Shown: positions 10,026-20,762 of the stretch, piece after piece
How positions within the stretch are numbered: position 1 is the stretch's first letter
Layout: each line of letters opens with the position of its first letter
Source of the DNA: Polychytrium aggregatum
Lineage: Eukaryota > Chytridiomycota > Chytridiomycetes > Polychytriales
Direction: 5' to 3'
DNA length: 64,000 nt
Assembly (NCBI RefSeq): GCF_025602895.1
Contig: NW_026516219.1
Span: 248,001 to 312,000, forward strand
Position numbers and translations under genes: made by a program
Notes under the pieces: generated by a model
The model's input: only the letters and a program-made list of their open reading frames with translations
Told to the model about the DNA's origin: nothing
Database searches by the model: none

Positions 10026-10849
10026 CTGGCGAGAAAATAGCGACGATGGCTGGTTCTGCCCTTGGGGAAGAAAAATTTTCCTCAAATCCAGCGCATTTTG
10101 GGCTGGCAGAGATGCTCACAGTGGCGTCCTTGATCCAGATCCAGAAACGCATCGCTCGCTCAATCAGTGGGAAGACATCTTGTCAAGGTGAGTCTTGCCT
10201 GATAGCCAAACGATCATGTCATCTCGCTGACACACAGCCGCGCTTGACTAGGTTTCCAACCAGAGAGATTCAGATGGTGGTGGTTCTTGTCCGCAATCGG
10301 AGTGGAGCTTCCAACAATGATCCAATTGATCATTCTTCCACACCAATTGCCCACCACCACCGTCAATCGGCTCAAGACGATACCAAATGCCGTCAACCGA
10401 CCATGGCCGGATTCCAACTTTTGCTGCTCCACATTCGACGTGACTTTCAGGTGACCGAGATGAGCAGCCGCGAGGGAGTCGGAAAAAATTGATAGTGGTC
10501 GTTGCCGAGAAGAAGGGAAAAGGAGCGGCTGCAGCCACCGGCCGGATCGATCCGCCGGTTGCAGCCACGCACTCATGGAAGGCAGCTCACAACAGCTCAC
10601 TCGAAACGAAACGGGACATCGATGCATCATGAAAGAGCGAGATGCGGGGGACTACGGTGTCCTGATGACTGGTGCGCCGCCACAGCACGATGCAGCCGAT
10701 CCGGAAAGAAATACGGGACGGGATATGGACACATGCATGGCCACTGTTGATGGCATCGTATTCTCAACATCGTGTTGATAGCGCGGCGTCGTGCGCACTT
10801 GGGCCATCCGCTGCTCCGGGTCCGACACATCGCCCTCCGCAGTCCCACA
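10026..10849. other. intergenic with two TIR-like ends in direct orientation
   Basis: There is no supported gene. Two short stretches resemble the Fanzor/mariner terminus in the same (not inverted) orientation. One is near 10599-10622, CGAAACGAAACGGGACAT. The other is near 10691-10720, GATCCGGAAAGAAATACGGG. They may be decayed ends of other elements. Confidence 0.35.
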
Positions 10850-12956
10850 TCAACCTTCGACAGGCCGATCGGGAAAGAGCGATGCGACAAAGGTGTAGCA
10901 GATAAAGTAGATCTCTTGCAGCAGCGTCCTGCGCGGGACTGCTTGAGCCTGTGCTTGGTGGCCGGCCTCTCCGTTGGGCTCTCTGGCGTCGTCTCCGGCG
11001 CCTGGCAGGCCCTCTTGGGCCGCGACTGGGCCCTGGATTCCTTCTGCACCGGCGTTGGCGTTGGGGTTCGGGTTGGGCTGCTGCCAACGGCGCTCCTCGC
11101 CAGCTCCAGCAGCCGGGATTGGATTGGGGTTTGGGTTGATGATGCGCAGAAAGATACGCAGCTGCCCCGTCTCTGCCAAGAAAAATACTATGGCGCCCAG
11201 GATGACGAGGACAATCCGCCAGGTTGATGCGTTCTGCGTTAACAGATATACCATGAGGACGAGTCTGCTCAGAAGGCCAATCATGTTGACGGGTTGGTTC
11301 TCGTTTTCGGGGCCAGCCAATGCTGCGGCTGCGGGAGGGGCGGCGGCGGCCGGAGCTGCGGCTTGAGCCGGTTGCTGCTGCTGATGCTGCTGCTGCTGCT
11401 GCTGCTGCTGATGCTGATGCTGTGGAGCCTGGCCGGGATGTGCGTCTTGTTCGTAGCGCGCTGGGATCGCCTCCGCAACATATTGGCTGCTTGGAAACTG
11501 TACTTTCGGTGCGGCGACAACCTTGCAGTCGCTGAGCGTGATAGTTTCGCCGAGTCCGAGCTCAGGCAGCTCTATGCTAGAAGCCACCGACTGAATCACA
11601 TAGGGAACGCCGCTGCAGACCAAGTTTCCGTCACGGAGTAGTGGAGTGAGGTGGAGTGGAGTAGAGTGGAGTGGGGTTAGTACCATACGCAACGGTCGGC
11701 TTCGGGATATGCGATGAATGCAGCCATCGAATATCGCAGAAACAGAATCACTCGGAGACAACCGATGCATTGCTGACACTCGCATCAATGGCGACGTAGT
11801 CGAGCACGGATACTCCCCCATGGGCACTGCCCTCCAAATACGATTATCCAATGCTTACCCCAGCATAATGACTTGGAATGCACGCTTGGCCGTCTGAGCG
11901 ATAGAGGACTCTGATCTGAGTCCGAATCGGCGATCAAACAACTCAAACTCAGACACGCAGTCGTCGGTGTCGGCCAGGCTACTGTCGTCGCCCACCACCC
12001 GCTCCGAAGGGATTGAGGAATCCTCAGTCTGCGCTCGATCGCCGTGGAGTTCTGACGACACCAGAGGCTGCTGTTTTGGATAAGAGGTGATTGCCGTCTG
12101 GGCCACATCTTCAGGCGATTGTGCATGCAGCGTACTTGTTTCAGCAGATGCAGCTTCGGCCTCAGCCTCGGCCTGCTCGATAAGGCTGTCGAGCGACGAG
12201 AGCGAACGTGAGTCCTGGACGGGCTTCCCGGCGCCAAAGAGCATCTCCGCTTGGGGTTGAGGGACAGTTTGCGGCGACATTTCGGCCACGGAGCTGGAGT
12301 GCGACCCGATCAAAGTGGATTCGCGGGAGAGCTGATGCGGCTGGGCAGAAGACAGAGCCGGGAACGGCGACTGAGGGGCGTCGCTGGCGGGCCGGACTGT
12401 CAGCGGCTGTGCAAGAGGCTGCGACACCCCGGGCTTGAGGACAATGTGAATGGTTTGAACCTCGAGCGGGTCACTCTGTTTGCAGGGAGAGGATGTGGTT
12501 GTTGTCAGGACATATCCAAGAGTGCCGGAGAAATCGCAGACAAAGTCAGAGCAGGAAGCACATCGGAGGACGAGGCTGGCACAGAAAGTACAAGCAGGCA
12601 CAGATAGTCCCACTCGATGCGGGTGGAAGTGCTTGACAGCGCTTCACGATGCATCGTGCGCAAGCCAAAGCGGCACTGACCGACTTGAAGAGCGACTCGA
12701 CCACAACGCCGTCGACAAGCAGAGCGCCAGAGTGGATCAATCGCTGGCTGTTGGCGGAAGGCTGGCCGGGATAGTGGTGATGCAGGAGGTTCTTGAGCTC
12801 CTGGACCGTCGACTGGCCCGGAATCAGAAAGGAAAAGTAAACGTGGGGGTGCAGAGGCGACTTGACGGTGAACTTGCGGTGGGCGGGGACGGCGAGCCGC
12901 AGGAACTCGGCTTCGTTCTGCTGAGCAGCAAAGACGACAGGATGCTGGTCACTCAT
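10850..12956 (-). CDS. HERP-like membrane protein with N-terminal ubiquitin-like domain
   Basis: Exons 12956-12681, 12475-11859 and 11612-10850 join in frame to 551 aa. Residues about 20-105 form a ubiquitin-like domain. HPHVYFSFLIPGQSTVQELK, QRLIHSGALLVDGVVVESLF and VQTIHIVLKPG match the HERPUD pattern of a Tyr-Pro-x-x-Pro segment followed by QRL(I/V)(H/Y)SG. A long Ser/Gln-rich acidic middle follows, then a Gln/His/Ala-rich run. Two hydrophobic segments (GLLSRLVLMVYLL and WRIVLVILGAIVFFLA) come before an Asn/Pro/Ala-rich tail. HERP proteins sit in the ER membrane, scaffold the Hrd1 ERAD ligase and are stress-induced; fungal Usa1 and Dsc3 have related layouts. The exact orthologue is not settled. 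Confidence 0.72.
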
Positions 12957-13240
12957 GGCGGGGGTTGCACGGCGGGAGGTGGATCGAGGAGGTGGATCGA
13001 GGGATGTGATGATCGAAGAGTGCGCCGCAGTCGAAGAGTGTGGATCGAGGCAGAGCAGGAGTGCATCGGGGGTGGGCAAAGGTCAAAGGGGAGCACGAGG
13101 ATAGCCACGCCGATGCAACGTCGCCGCTGTCGATTGGCCAGCCCTTTGTCGCGGCCATGGCTTTCGGGCCCGTTGCTGCCGACGAAGCGCAAGGAAGGGG
13201 CAGGACGGATGTGTCGACGTGGAAGGCGGATGCATCGACT

Positions 13241-13303
13241 TGGAGAGGGGAGTTAACGACTTGGAGAGGGGATTTAACGACTTGGAGGGTGCATTTAACG
13301 ACC
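13241..13303 (+). repeat. tandem repeat, three units of about 21 bp
   Basis: Three imperfect copies of a unit reading ACTTGGAGAGGGGATTTAAC lie in the promoter between the HERP-like gene and ALG11. The third copy has GGTGCA in place of GGGGAT. Confidence 0.7.
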
Positions 13304-13436
13304 CGGCTTGCCAAGAGGGCCATAGACATTCGCTCGCCGCGCCAGCCATCGCTCCGGATCTGCACTGGCACCGCCCTGCATCTCCTCTGGCTTGATCTTC
13401 CTCCTCGGCTTTGATCTTCCTCTCCTCCGTCTCCAT

Positions 13437-13506
13437 CGGCTCCCCCTTCGTCGGCTCCCCCTTCGTCGGCTCCCCCTTCGTCGGCTCCCCCTTCGTCGGC
13501 TCCCCT
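13437..13506 (+). repeat. tandem repeat, five units of 15 bp
   Basis: Five near-identical copies of CGGCTCCCCCTTCGT end 14 bp before the ALG11 ATG. The array is probably in the 5' leader or core promoter; the last copy is truncated. Confidence 0.8.
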
Positions 13507-13519
13507 GCCCACCCAAGAC

Positions 13520-16040
13520 ATGGCCATGAGTTCAGCAGCCACCCCAGTGGAGATCTACATCCTGAGCGCCTTCGTGGCTTTCCTCATCGTCGCGGTCTCG
13601 TCGCTGGTCCGCTTCCGATCCTCCATCCAGCAGTCCATCCTGTCCTCGCGCTCACGCTTCCTGGCCTCGCTGCCGAGCCACCATGGCTCCAGCACATCCT
13701 TCATCATCGGCTTCTTCCACCCGTACGCCGATATGGGCGGCGGAGGCGAGCGAGTCCTGTGGTCCGCCATCCAGGCCATCCAAGCCAAGTACCCGACTGC
13801 CATCGTCGTAGTCTACGCCTGGGACCGCATCGGCGAAAAGGACCAGGTCCTCGTGAAGGTCAAGAGCCACTTCAACCTCGCCATCGACTCGGACCGGCTG
13901 CACTTTATCAAACTGAAGGATTGGATTTGGCTCGAGGCGAGAAAGTACGATGTCGCTCTCTGGCGTTTGCATCGAGACTCGATACCCTCATTCTCTGCTG
14001 TCTGTCTCCCTCCACACACGCATCGACGGACGTCCAAGGATCGCTAACACATCCGTGGCTCCTCAACCAGATATAAGCGATTGACGATGGTGGGCCAGTC
14101 GCTCGGCTCGATCTGGGTGGTCTGGGAGGCCCTGGGTGCCCTTGCCCCCGACATCTTTGTCGGTAAGCCACGCCGCCGCTGCTAAGATGAATGTCTGCTC
14201 GCTCTGCTGTGCCGCGGCCGTTGCTGCAGCTGCAGCATGTGGTTCAGTCGTCATCTCCAGCCGTTCTCGGTACTGCATTTGCATCGCAGATGTACTCATC
14301 TCGGACCCCGTCGTCTGGCCAGATTCCATCGGATGCGCATTCACGTTTCCGATCGTCAAGCTCTTTGGTGCCTCTGTCGTTGCCTACGTGCATTATCCCA
14401 CCGTGAGGTACGTCGCCCCGCCACGGAGATGAGCTGCCGTCTCGATTCCGGTTGCAATCATGCCGAGCGAGCGCTCCCGATGTGCCTGTGATGTCCCAAG
14501 ACACGGCAACTTCATGCCGAGACAGACTTCAATCGTGCCGACATGCTCGTTGGCTTCCTCAAACAGTGCAGTACCCGATGGATTATTGCTTGCCCCCTCC
14601 CAGAAGTCAACAGAGCTCTCCGACACCACTCACTCACCAAATACGATCCTCTCGTGCTCGATTTCCCTAGTTCGGATATGCTCCAGAAGGTTGCCAGCAG
14701 GGTTGCTGACTACAACAACAAAGGATCCATTTCATCCAACCCCATCAAGAGTTTTGCCAAGCTGTGGTGGGTGGCCTTGCGACGGTCGACTCCCGCTTCA
14801 TGAGGACCCACAGCCAAGAAATCGCGATTTGAATCGAAGCCGAGCTGATCTTGTCTTGTCCTGTCTATCTCTCTGTCCAGGTATTACCGTGTGTTTGCTG
14901 TTGTCTATGCCGGCATGGGTCTCTTTGCCGACGTCATCATGGTCAATTCCACCTGGACCTACAACCACATTGTCTCAATCTGGCGCCGCCCAAAGTCCAC
15001 GACGATCGTCTATCCTCCCTGCAACACCGAACGGCTCCTCGCCATTCCACTGAGCCGTCCCAGACAGCGCACCATCCTCTCTGTTGCCCAGTTTCGACCC
15101 GAGAAGGCCCACATGCTCCAGCTCGAGGCCTTCAAGCTCTTCCTGACGGAGAACCCCGAATATCGCGAGGGCGTGAACTCTGCCCAGCTGGTTCTGTTGG
15201 GCGGCAGCCGCAACGACGAAGACCAGAAGCGAGTCCAGGAGCTTGAGTCTGCCATCAAAGTCCTTGGGCTCCAGGTAGGGACGCTGATCCACCACTAAAT
15301 TGAGTATACAGGCGCTTTGCTTTGTTGATATCCATGCCCGTGTTGCAGTTCGGCACTTGCTATCGCCAGCAACCCAGTCACCGCGGAGTGCACTGAATCG
15401 CGGCACTTATCCAACCCGTTGTGATTCCCACAGGGCAATGCCCAGATCATCGTGAACGCCTCGCATGAAGTCCTTGGCCAGTACCTCTCCCAGTCCATGA
15501 TCGGCTTGCACACTATGTACAACGAGCACTTTGGAATCGGTGTTGTGGAATACATGGTGAGTCCTCGTCGGGATCGCAGGACGAGGCACGGCTGCTGTGG
15601 CTCTGGAGCCATGATGTCGTCGCTGTCGTATACTCACGACAGGCTGTGTTTTGAAAGGCTGCTGGCCTGATTCCCCTTGTCCACAAGTCCGGCGGACCGA
15701 TGATGGACATTGTCGTTCCGTTTGAGAACGGCCCGACCGGTAAGCATTTGCTGTCCCGCTGCTGTGCCTCTGGGCCGCCGCTGGCTGCCATCTGCCTTGC
15801 CCCGGCCCCGACGCACTCACCCTGGCTGTCCATCGCCTCTGCTCGCCAGGATTTCTTGCCGAGACCGAGGAGGAGTTTGCAGCCGGATTCAAGGCCATCT
15901 TTGCCATGTCCACGGCCGAGCAGAGCCAGATGCGCGAGCGGGCCCGCAAGTCAGTCTCGCGCTTCTCGGACCAGATCTTCAAGGACTCGTTCATTCAGCA
16001 GATCTCGCCTGTCTGCCAAAAGTACTGTGCCAAGCCATAG
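13520..16040 (+). CDS. ALG11: GDP-Man:Man3GlcNAc2-PP-dolichol alpha-1,2-mannosyltransferase Alg11
   Basis: Eight exons (13520-13944, 14071-14162, 14323-14407, 14671-14766, 14881-15274, 15434-15556, 15658-15739, 15850-16040) join in frame to 495 aa. An N-terminal signal anchor (YILSAFVAFLIVAVSSLV) is followed by the Alg11 hallmark GFFHPYADMGGGGERVLW. Also seen are DSIGCAFTFP, VVAYVHYPTV and, in the GT-B nucleotide-sugar half, ASHEVLGQYLSQSMIGLHTM and [23 protein letters not shown]. Alg11 adds the fourth and fifth mannoses to the lipid-linked oligosaccharide on the cytosolic ER face, an essential step of N-glycosylation. Length and motifs match the family. An alternative in-frame ATG lies two codons downstream. 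Confidence 0.95.
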
Positions 16041-17063
16041 ATCAATACAGCCGATCGACTCTGGCCGTCGTGCTGCCGTCGTACTGCCGTCGTGCTGCCG
16101 GCATGCCCGAGCTGTTGATTGGGATATCCCTGCCCGACGCCATTGTCGAGTGAGGGTGGCTCAATGGAAGCTTCGACTGCCGCTGCCATTGCCGCCGCCG
16201 CTTGCGAACCAGTTGCGCACCCATTGCATCTGTGGCCCGCAATCACCTGCAGCGATCCGGTGTCGTCGCTCGCTGCTGCTGCTGATGATGATGCTGCTGC
16301 AGGCCGTTGCGGGCGGGATGCAGATGGCCGTTCGGGTTGGGCAAGACGAGATGCACATCTGTCTTGGGCTCGGTGATGGGCCCGCGATCGCATGATGCCC
16401 AGCAATAGGCGACTCTGCCCCTCATAGAACATCGCTCAAAGCCCTGCTTACTCGTTGCCGAATCCTCCCGCATCCCAAAGCCCGTTCGGCCACCGTCTGT
16501 CCGTTCGTCCGTCCGTTTGCTCGGTTGTCCATCCGTCTGTCCATCCCGTCTCCACAAGCACAAGGCTCGGGTCTCGCCCGCCACGCCTCCTCCTGGACCT
16601 GCGTCGCCCAGGCCGGCTTTGCCCCGATCTCCTCGCCATCGGCCCTCGTCTGCAAGCGCATCTCCGGGATTTGGGCCGCCGCCTGCCCGCAATCGCTCCG
16701 GGAAGGCATAGGCCGCACCCCTCCGTCGCTAGCGGCGCTGTCCCTGACGACATCCTCCTCGACCGGCAAGCCCGACAGCAACCGCCCACTGTCTCTCGGG
16801 CCTCTCCGCGCAAGCGCTGCTCCGGTTGCGGATTGCATCCTCGGCTTCTTCGAGGGGAACTGCATCCCCGTTCCCTTCCGGGTCGCATCCCCGCTCCGTC
16901 CTGGACTGCATTCCCGTCTCGTCCCTGGACCGCACCTCTGTCTCATTCGGCCCGTCCGTTTCGTCTGTTGCTCGACCCCACTTGTGTATAGCAGCTTACC
17001 AGTCGCTTTCGCAGTCAACCGGCTTGCTCAACCCAGCTACCTCCCGCCCAACATCCCTGCGCC
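16041..17063. other. intergenic region, CCGT/CCAT-rich
   Basis: About 1 kb lies between ALG11 and the cyclin gene. It contains GCTGCTGCTGATGATG runs near 16270-16300 and a CCGTCCGTTTGCTCGG-type pyrimidine-rich stretch near 16498-16550. No coding region is supported on either strand. Confidence 0.45.
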
Positions 17064-19566
17064 ATGGTCTCCTACAACTACCCCAGCGACATCAGCCAGG
17101 CCATCTGGTACTATGCCACCACCTTCTGTCGGCACTTTCACGGCATCCCCTTTGACGAAGCCGTTGCTCGCATCCAAGCAGACTCGTTCTTTCTGTATTT
17201 CATTAAGGTGAGGCACTCCCCTTTCTCCTCTTCGCTCTTCCTCTTTTGCATGGCTGGTACCCGCCGTGACCTTTCTTTGTCATGGGTGTCGGTGCCGTTG
17301 GTTTTGGAAACGGGGTTGGCCCTTTCAGCCCGGTTTTGTGGGTGGTTGCCACAACCTTGGTTCGATCGAGAGCTTTTGCTTGGCACATGGCCGTGAGCCC
17401 CCCAGAACCGGTGCCCGATGGCCCCTCTCTTGCCCAGCCGGAAGGAATGCGGTGCTGACGCTGATGCCGAGATCCATGGCTCCCCTGATGTCTCCGATGG
17501 CGTCTCCAAACGACACCTGCGCTGATGCCTCCAACCATACATCCAATGCCGATTGCTGCTCCCGTGTTCTGATGAGCCCATGTGCTGATGAGCCCATGTG
17601 CTGATGTTCTCATGCTTCTCGCCTACTTCTTCCTCTTCTTGTCCTGCCATCCCTCCAGAACTTTATCGAGAACTGCAACAGTCTGCAAAACGAGAACCGC
17701 CTGCCCCTGGGAATCACCACCGAGGTCCAGATGACCTCCTTGATCCTCGTGCAGCGAGCCGCCAGAGCCCGCGGCGCCATGCTCCAGCATGCCCACCGCC
17801 ACGAAGTCGACCAGATCCAGCAGATGGCCGTCCAAGACATCTACGCCTGCTTTGTCGTCTCCTTTATGCTGGCCCAGAAGTGGAACATCGATGTGCCCTG
17901 GGACATCAAGGCGTGGGTGCTGATCGCCAACGAAGGGCAAGAACTGCTCCAAACTCCCGGCAGCGGGCAGCTCCATCCACTCCAGGCCCGAGTCCTGGTC
18001 CAAGCCGAGCGAGAGTTTCTATCCCTGTGCTCCTACGATCTCTTCATTCAGCCGGAGGAGTACCGCCAGTTTGTCGACACTCTTGTCCATAGCGAAAAAT
18101 GCTGGCAGCAGGTCAGTCGCATGATGGAGATGGACTGGGACACTCTCCGCTCGACCTCGGCGGCCCAGAGAGAGAAGCGCTTGGGCAGGCGGCCCAAACC
18201 AACCGAGCAAGTCCCTCCGCTGCTGCAGGAAATGGCTGCGTCGTTCCCAGCAATGTATCGCCAGACAAGTGGTCCCGCTGCCGTGGTTGGGAATCCGGTG
18301 CCCAGCCTCAGCCGGTTCGATGCTGCCCAAATTGCCGCCCACCGAAGCGACGCTGCCCGATCCGGCGAAGCAGAACTCGATGAGCCCAAGTTTGATGCCT
18401 TTCGACTTGCTGCCCCAAGACTGGAGGCCGCGCGGGTCGACATGTCTGGGCTCGGCCAGTTCAAGCGCGACCACTATAGATCTAGTGGACTGCAGCCAGG
18501 CCAGCTCCGACCAGAGACGACGGCGAGTTTCGGCGCTTCAATTGTGCCCAAATCGCATATCCATCACTTGCACAGCTCGCAAGGCACTGCTCCTCACACT
18601 GCTGGCACAAGCTTGCAAGGCGACGGCACATACTATGGCTTCAAGGACCTTTTTGACCTGCCCGGGATTCCCCTCGGGCTCGGCTCGCCGCTGCACGTAC
18701 CCTCTGCCGCCCTCGATTCCACCACCTCAAAGTTTGCATCGGCTCAGGCGAACACCGGCCCAAAGGACAAGACAACCGGCTTGGACGACATTCCCCTCAA
18801 CACACACCACCCGGTTTCGAGTCGCAATCCTGGCTCGCTTCATTCCGCATCAACCGCCCACGAGGGAACTGGTCAAGGCAGCGTCCCCATCACTGGGTTC
18901 GGTATTGGCGGCATGAGCATTGGTGCTGGCACCCAGCACCGGGTTCCGTCCGCCTCCCCGCGACGACGATACCATTCTCGGTCCCGCTCTCTCGCCGACC
19001 TCCCAAACAGCTCGTCCAGCCTACTCCTATCCCCGCATGTGTCTATCCGCGACGGCATCAGCCCGGAGGATTGGTCTGTGTTCGACATCATCCCCAGTAC
19101 CCTGAGAGAGATTCTTCATCCCCCCATGAAACCCATTCACTGCCACAAGCAGGGCCAGCTCAACGACCATGTCCCCTCCGTTGCCCACAGTGCCCCGAAC
19201 GGCCACTTCTGGGGCACCTACCCATACGCTTCGCTCTCCACCAGCGCTGTCGTTCCCGATCTGGGCTCGGTACCTTCGCACCTACAAAAGCCTCCCTCAC
19301 CCGCGCTGCTGCCGCCCTTACCGCCGCCATCGGCATTGTCGCGCCTGTCTCCCGGGCCAAGGCCAGCTGTAGAGTCGATTTCGATGCTCACCGAGAAGCC
19401 CCCGATGCTGCTCGGATTTGCGGACACGGATAGTGCTCGTCCCTCGATCCCGCGCCCGGATCAAGGTATGTGGATGGCTGCCTCCAAGCCATGGACGCAC
19501 GGGCTTGCCGCTGCGTCGAGACCACAATGGGACAGCCACACGACCCTTCTCGATCTCGATGTTTGA
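17064..19566 (+). CDS. cyclin-box protein with long disordered tail
   Basis: Two exons, 17064-17207 and 17659-19566, give 683 aa. The first 48 residues (MVSYNYPSDISQAIWYYATT) precede a cyclin fold. Its landmarks are VQMTSLILVQRAARARG, DIYACFVVSFMLAQKW, AWVLIANEGQEL and the typical EREFLSLCSYDLFIQPEEY, where cyclins have a core Leu-x-x-Asp/Tyr-Asp-Leu-Phe-Val helix. From about residue 250 the protein is low-complexity (Ser, Pro, His, Ala). The fold is like fungal Pcl/Pho80-class or cyclin-Y-like proteins, but the class is not resolved. It presumably activates a cyclin-dependent kinase. The intron of 451 bp is long for this window. Confidence 0.7.
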
Positions 19567-20008
19567 GCTCGATTCGAGGAGCAGCCGAGTTGGGCCACAA
19601 GCTCCTCTCGCCTCCTTGAGCCGAAAAAAAAAAAGATCAAAAGTTCACACCCCTTCAAAAGGAAGCGTTTAATCATCGGGAATCTGTCAAATAAAAAAAA
19701 GAAGCAAAATCAAGGCAAAAAAAAAAAGTCAAAAGATAATGTCTCAAAAAAAAAAAAGATCAAGGGGAATATGCAGGAACGTCCAGCTTCTCAAAACCTT
19801 CAAGAAACCGAAGAGAAACAAGGGACAGCAGGCAAGGACCAAGGCCAAGATCGAAACGGTGGTCCCGCCTGTCCCTCGTCATTCATTCACCCCTCGACGA
19901 CGCGAAAATGCCAGTCCAAGGGAACATTGCGTCTGGATAGGATGGCATTGTCGAGAGGGGGTCAGTCATGTCAGTCATGTCAGTCCGAGTCGGTAGCTAT
20001 CTTCAGTA
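19567..20008. other. intergenic, A-rich tracts
   Basis: This region follows the cyclin stop. Several poly-A tracts (about 19624-19635, 19691-19735, 19746-19757) probably mark the 3' untranslated region of the cyclin gene. A short CAGTCATGT repeat lies at about 19962-19984. No gene is seen. Confidence 0.4.
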
Positions 20009-20462
20009 CAGCCCGTTCCGAGCGCAACGGGATGGTGGCTTCCCCCAGTGTCATTCACGCCGACCACTTCACGTTGTTGGCTTGGGAGCACGGTCTTGAA
20101 TACATCTGGTCGATCCCTTGTGGCGATGATCGACTGGCACACCGAGACCATGCTCCGCGAGGTATTGGTGTCGCGATGCGAGAGTGTGGTGCATGCATTT
20201 GATCGTCTGGACACCTCCGTACACAGTGTGTCTTGTTTCGTTCTGGGCACGCCGCAAGCCAGTATCCGATGAATCGGCAATATCGTCGAAAACGCTCCCT
20301 CATCTCCTTAAAGAATGAGACCAAGGATATGCAGCAACAATGGCATGACGGCCCAACGTGGCTAGATCTCAATAAGGCCCTATCAATGCACTTGTTGACT
20401 AGTCACAGCTCTTCTCCTTTCCCGTGATGTCCGGGTGTCCCGTTTGCATTTGGAGTGGTCAT
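20009..20462 (-). mobile_element. degenerate Fanzor/mariner relic
   Basis: The left edge follows TA (20007-20008) and reads CAGCCCGTTCCGAGCGCAAC then GGGATGG, a decayed family terminus. The right edge near 20431-20462 reads, in reverse complement, CCAAATGCAAACGGGACACC, matching the mariner TIR at 46891. Between them the minus strand encodes remains of a Fanzor C-terminus (MVSVCQSIIATRDRPDVFKT) with frameshifts. It is about 0.45 kb, non-coding now, and looks like an internally deleted copy. Confidence 0.65.
20050..20225 (-). pseudogene. Fanzor C-terminal fragment, decayed
   Basis: The recognisable peptide SHRDTNTSRSMVSVCQSII followed by RDRPDVFKTVLP corresponds to the RuvC-III region and tail of Fanzor copy 1 (DRDINASRNMISVCQSIIA). 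The catalytic Asp equivalent survives, but the zinc-finger part upstream is frameshifted and no start exists. Confidence 0.75.
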
Positions 20463-20762
20463 GGATCGATCCAGCGACACATGTCCGCAAACAACGGCGC
20501 CGTCAGCCGATTATGGCGGGCAGCTTGTTTCTGAGGCAAGCGGCCGTTCTTTCCCGGATCTCAAAGACAAGATCCCCTGACTCAACGAATGCCGCATCTT
20601 TGTTTTCTTGTAATGGCTGCTGATAGCAAGAGGACAAAAGAGACAGTTGTTGGGCGCAAGCCCAGACATGAATCGCAGTACATGAACCAGTTCGGCTGCC
20701 TTGTCTCGACCGAGCCAGCCAGGCCCTCCTGGATGGACGCGGTCCGAATCGGCCGGCTGTCC
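20463..20762. other. intergenic, no gene seen
   Basis: This stretch separates the mobile-element relic from the 3' end of the membrane-protein gene. No coding or RNA feature is supported. Confidence 0.35.

Larger units (their letters stand above)
12957..13519. other. shared divergent promoter with two tandem repeats
   Basis: This 563-bp region separates the HERP-like gene (-) from ALG11 (+) and should contain both promoters. It carries GTGGATCGAGG-type repeats near 12977-13045 and the two tandem arrays listed separately. Confidence 0.5.

Noticed and set aside
10977-11535. Leu/Ala-rich plus-strand proteins opposite the HERP-like gene
   Set aside because: They are antisense translations of the CAG/Gln and Ala repeats in the HERP-like coding exon.
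13437-13506. CRISPR-like array
   Set aside because: Units are contiguous 15-bp tandem repeats with no spacers, in a eukaryotic promoter.
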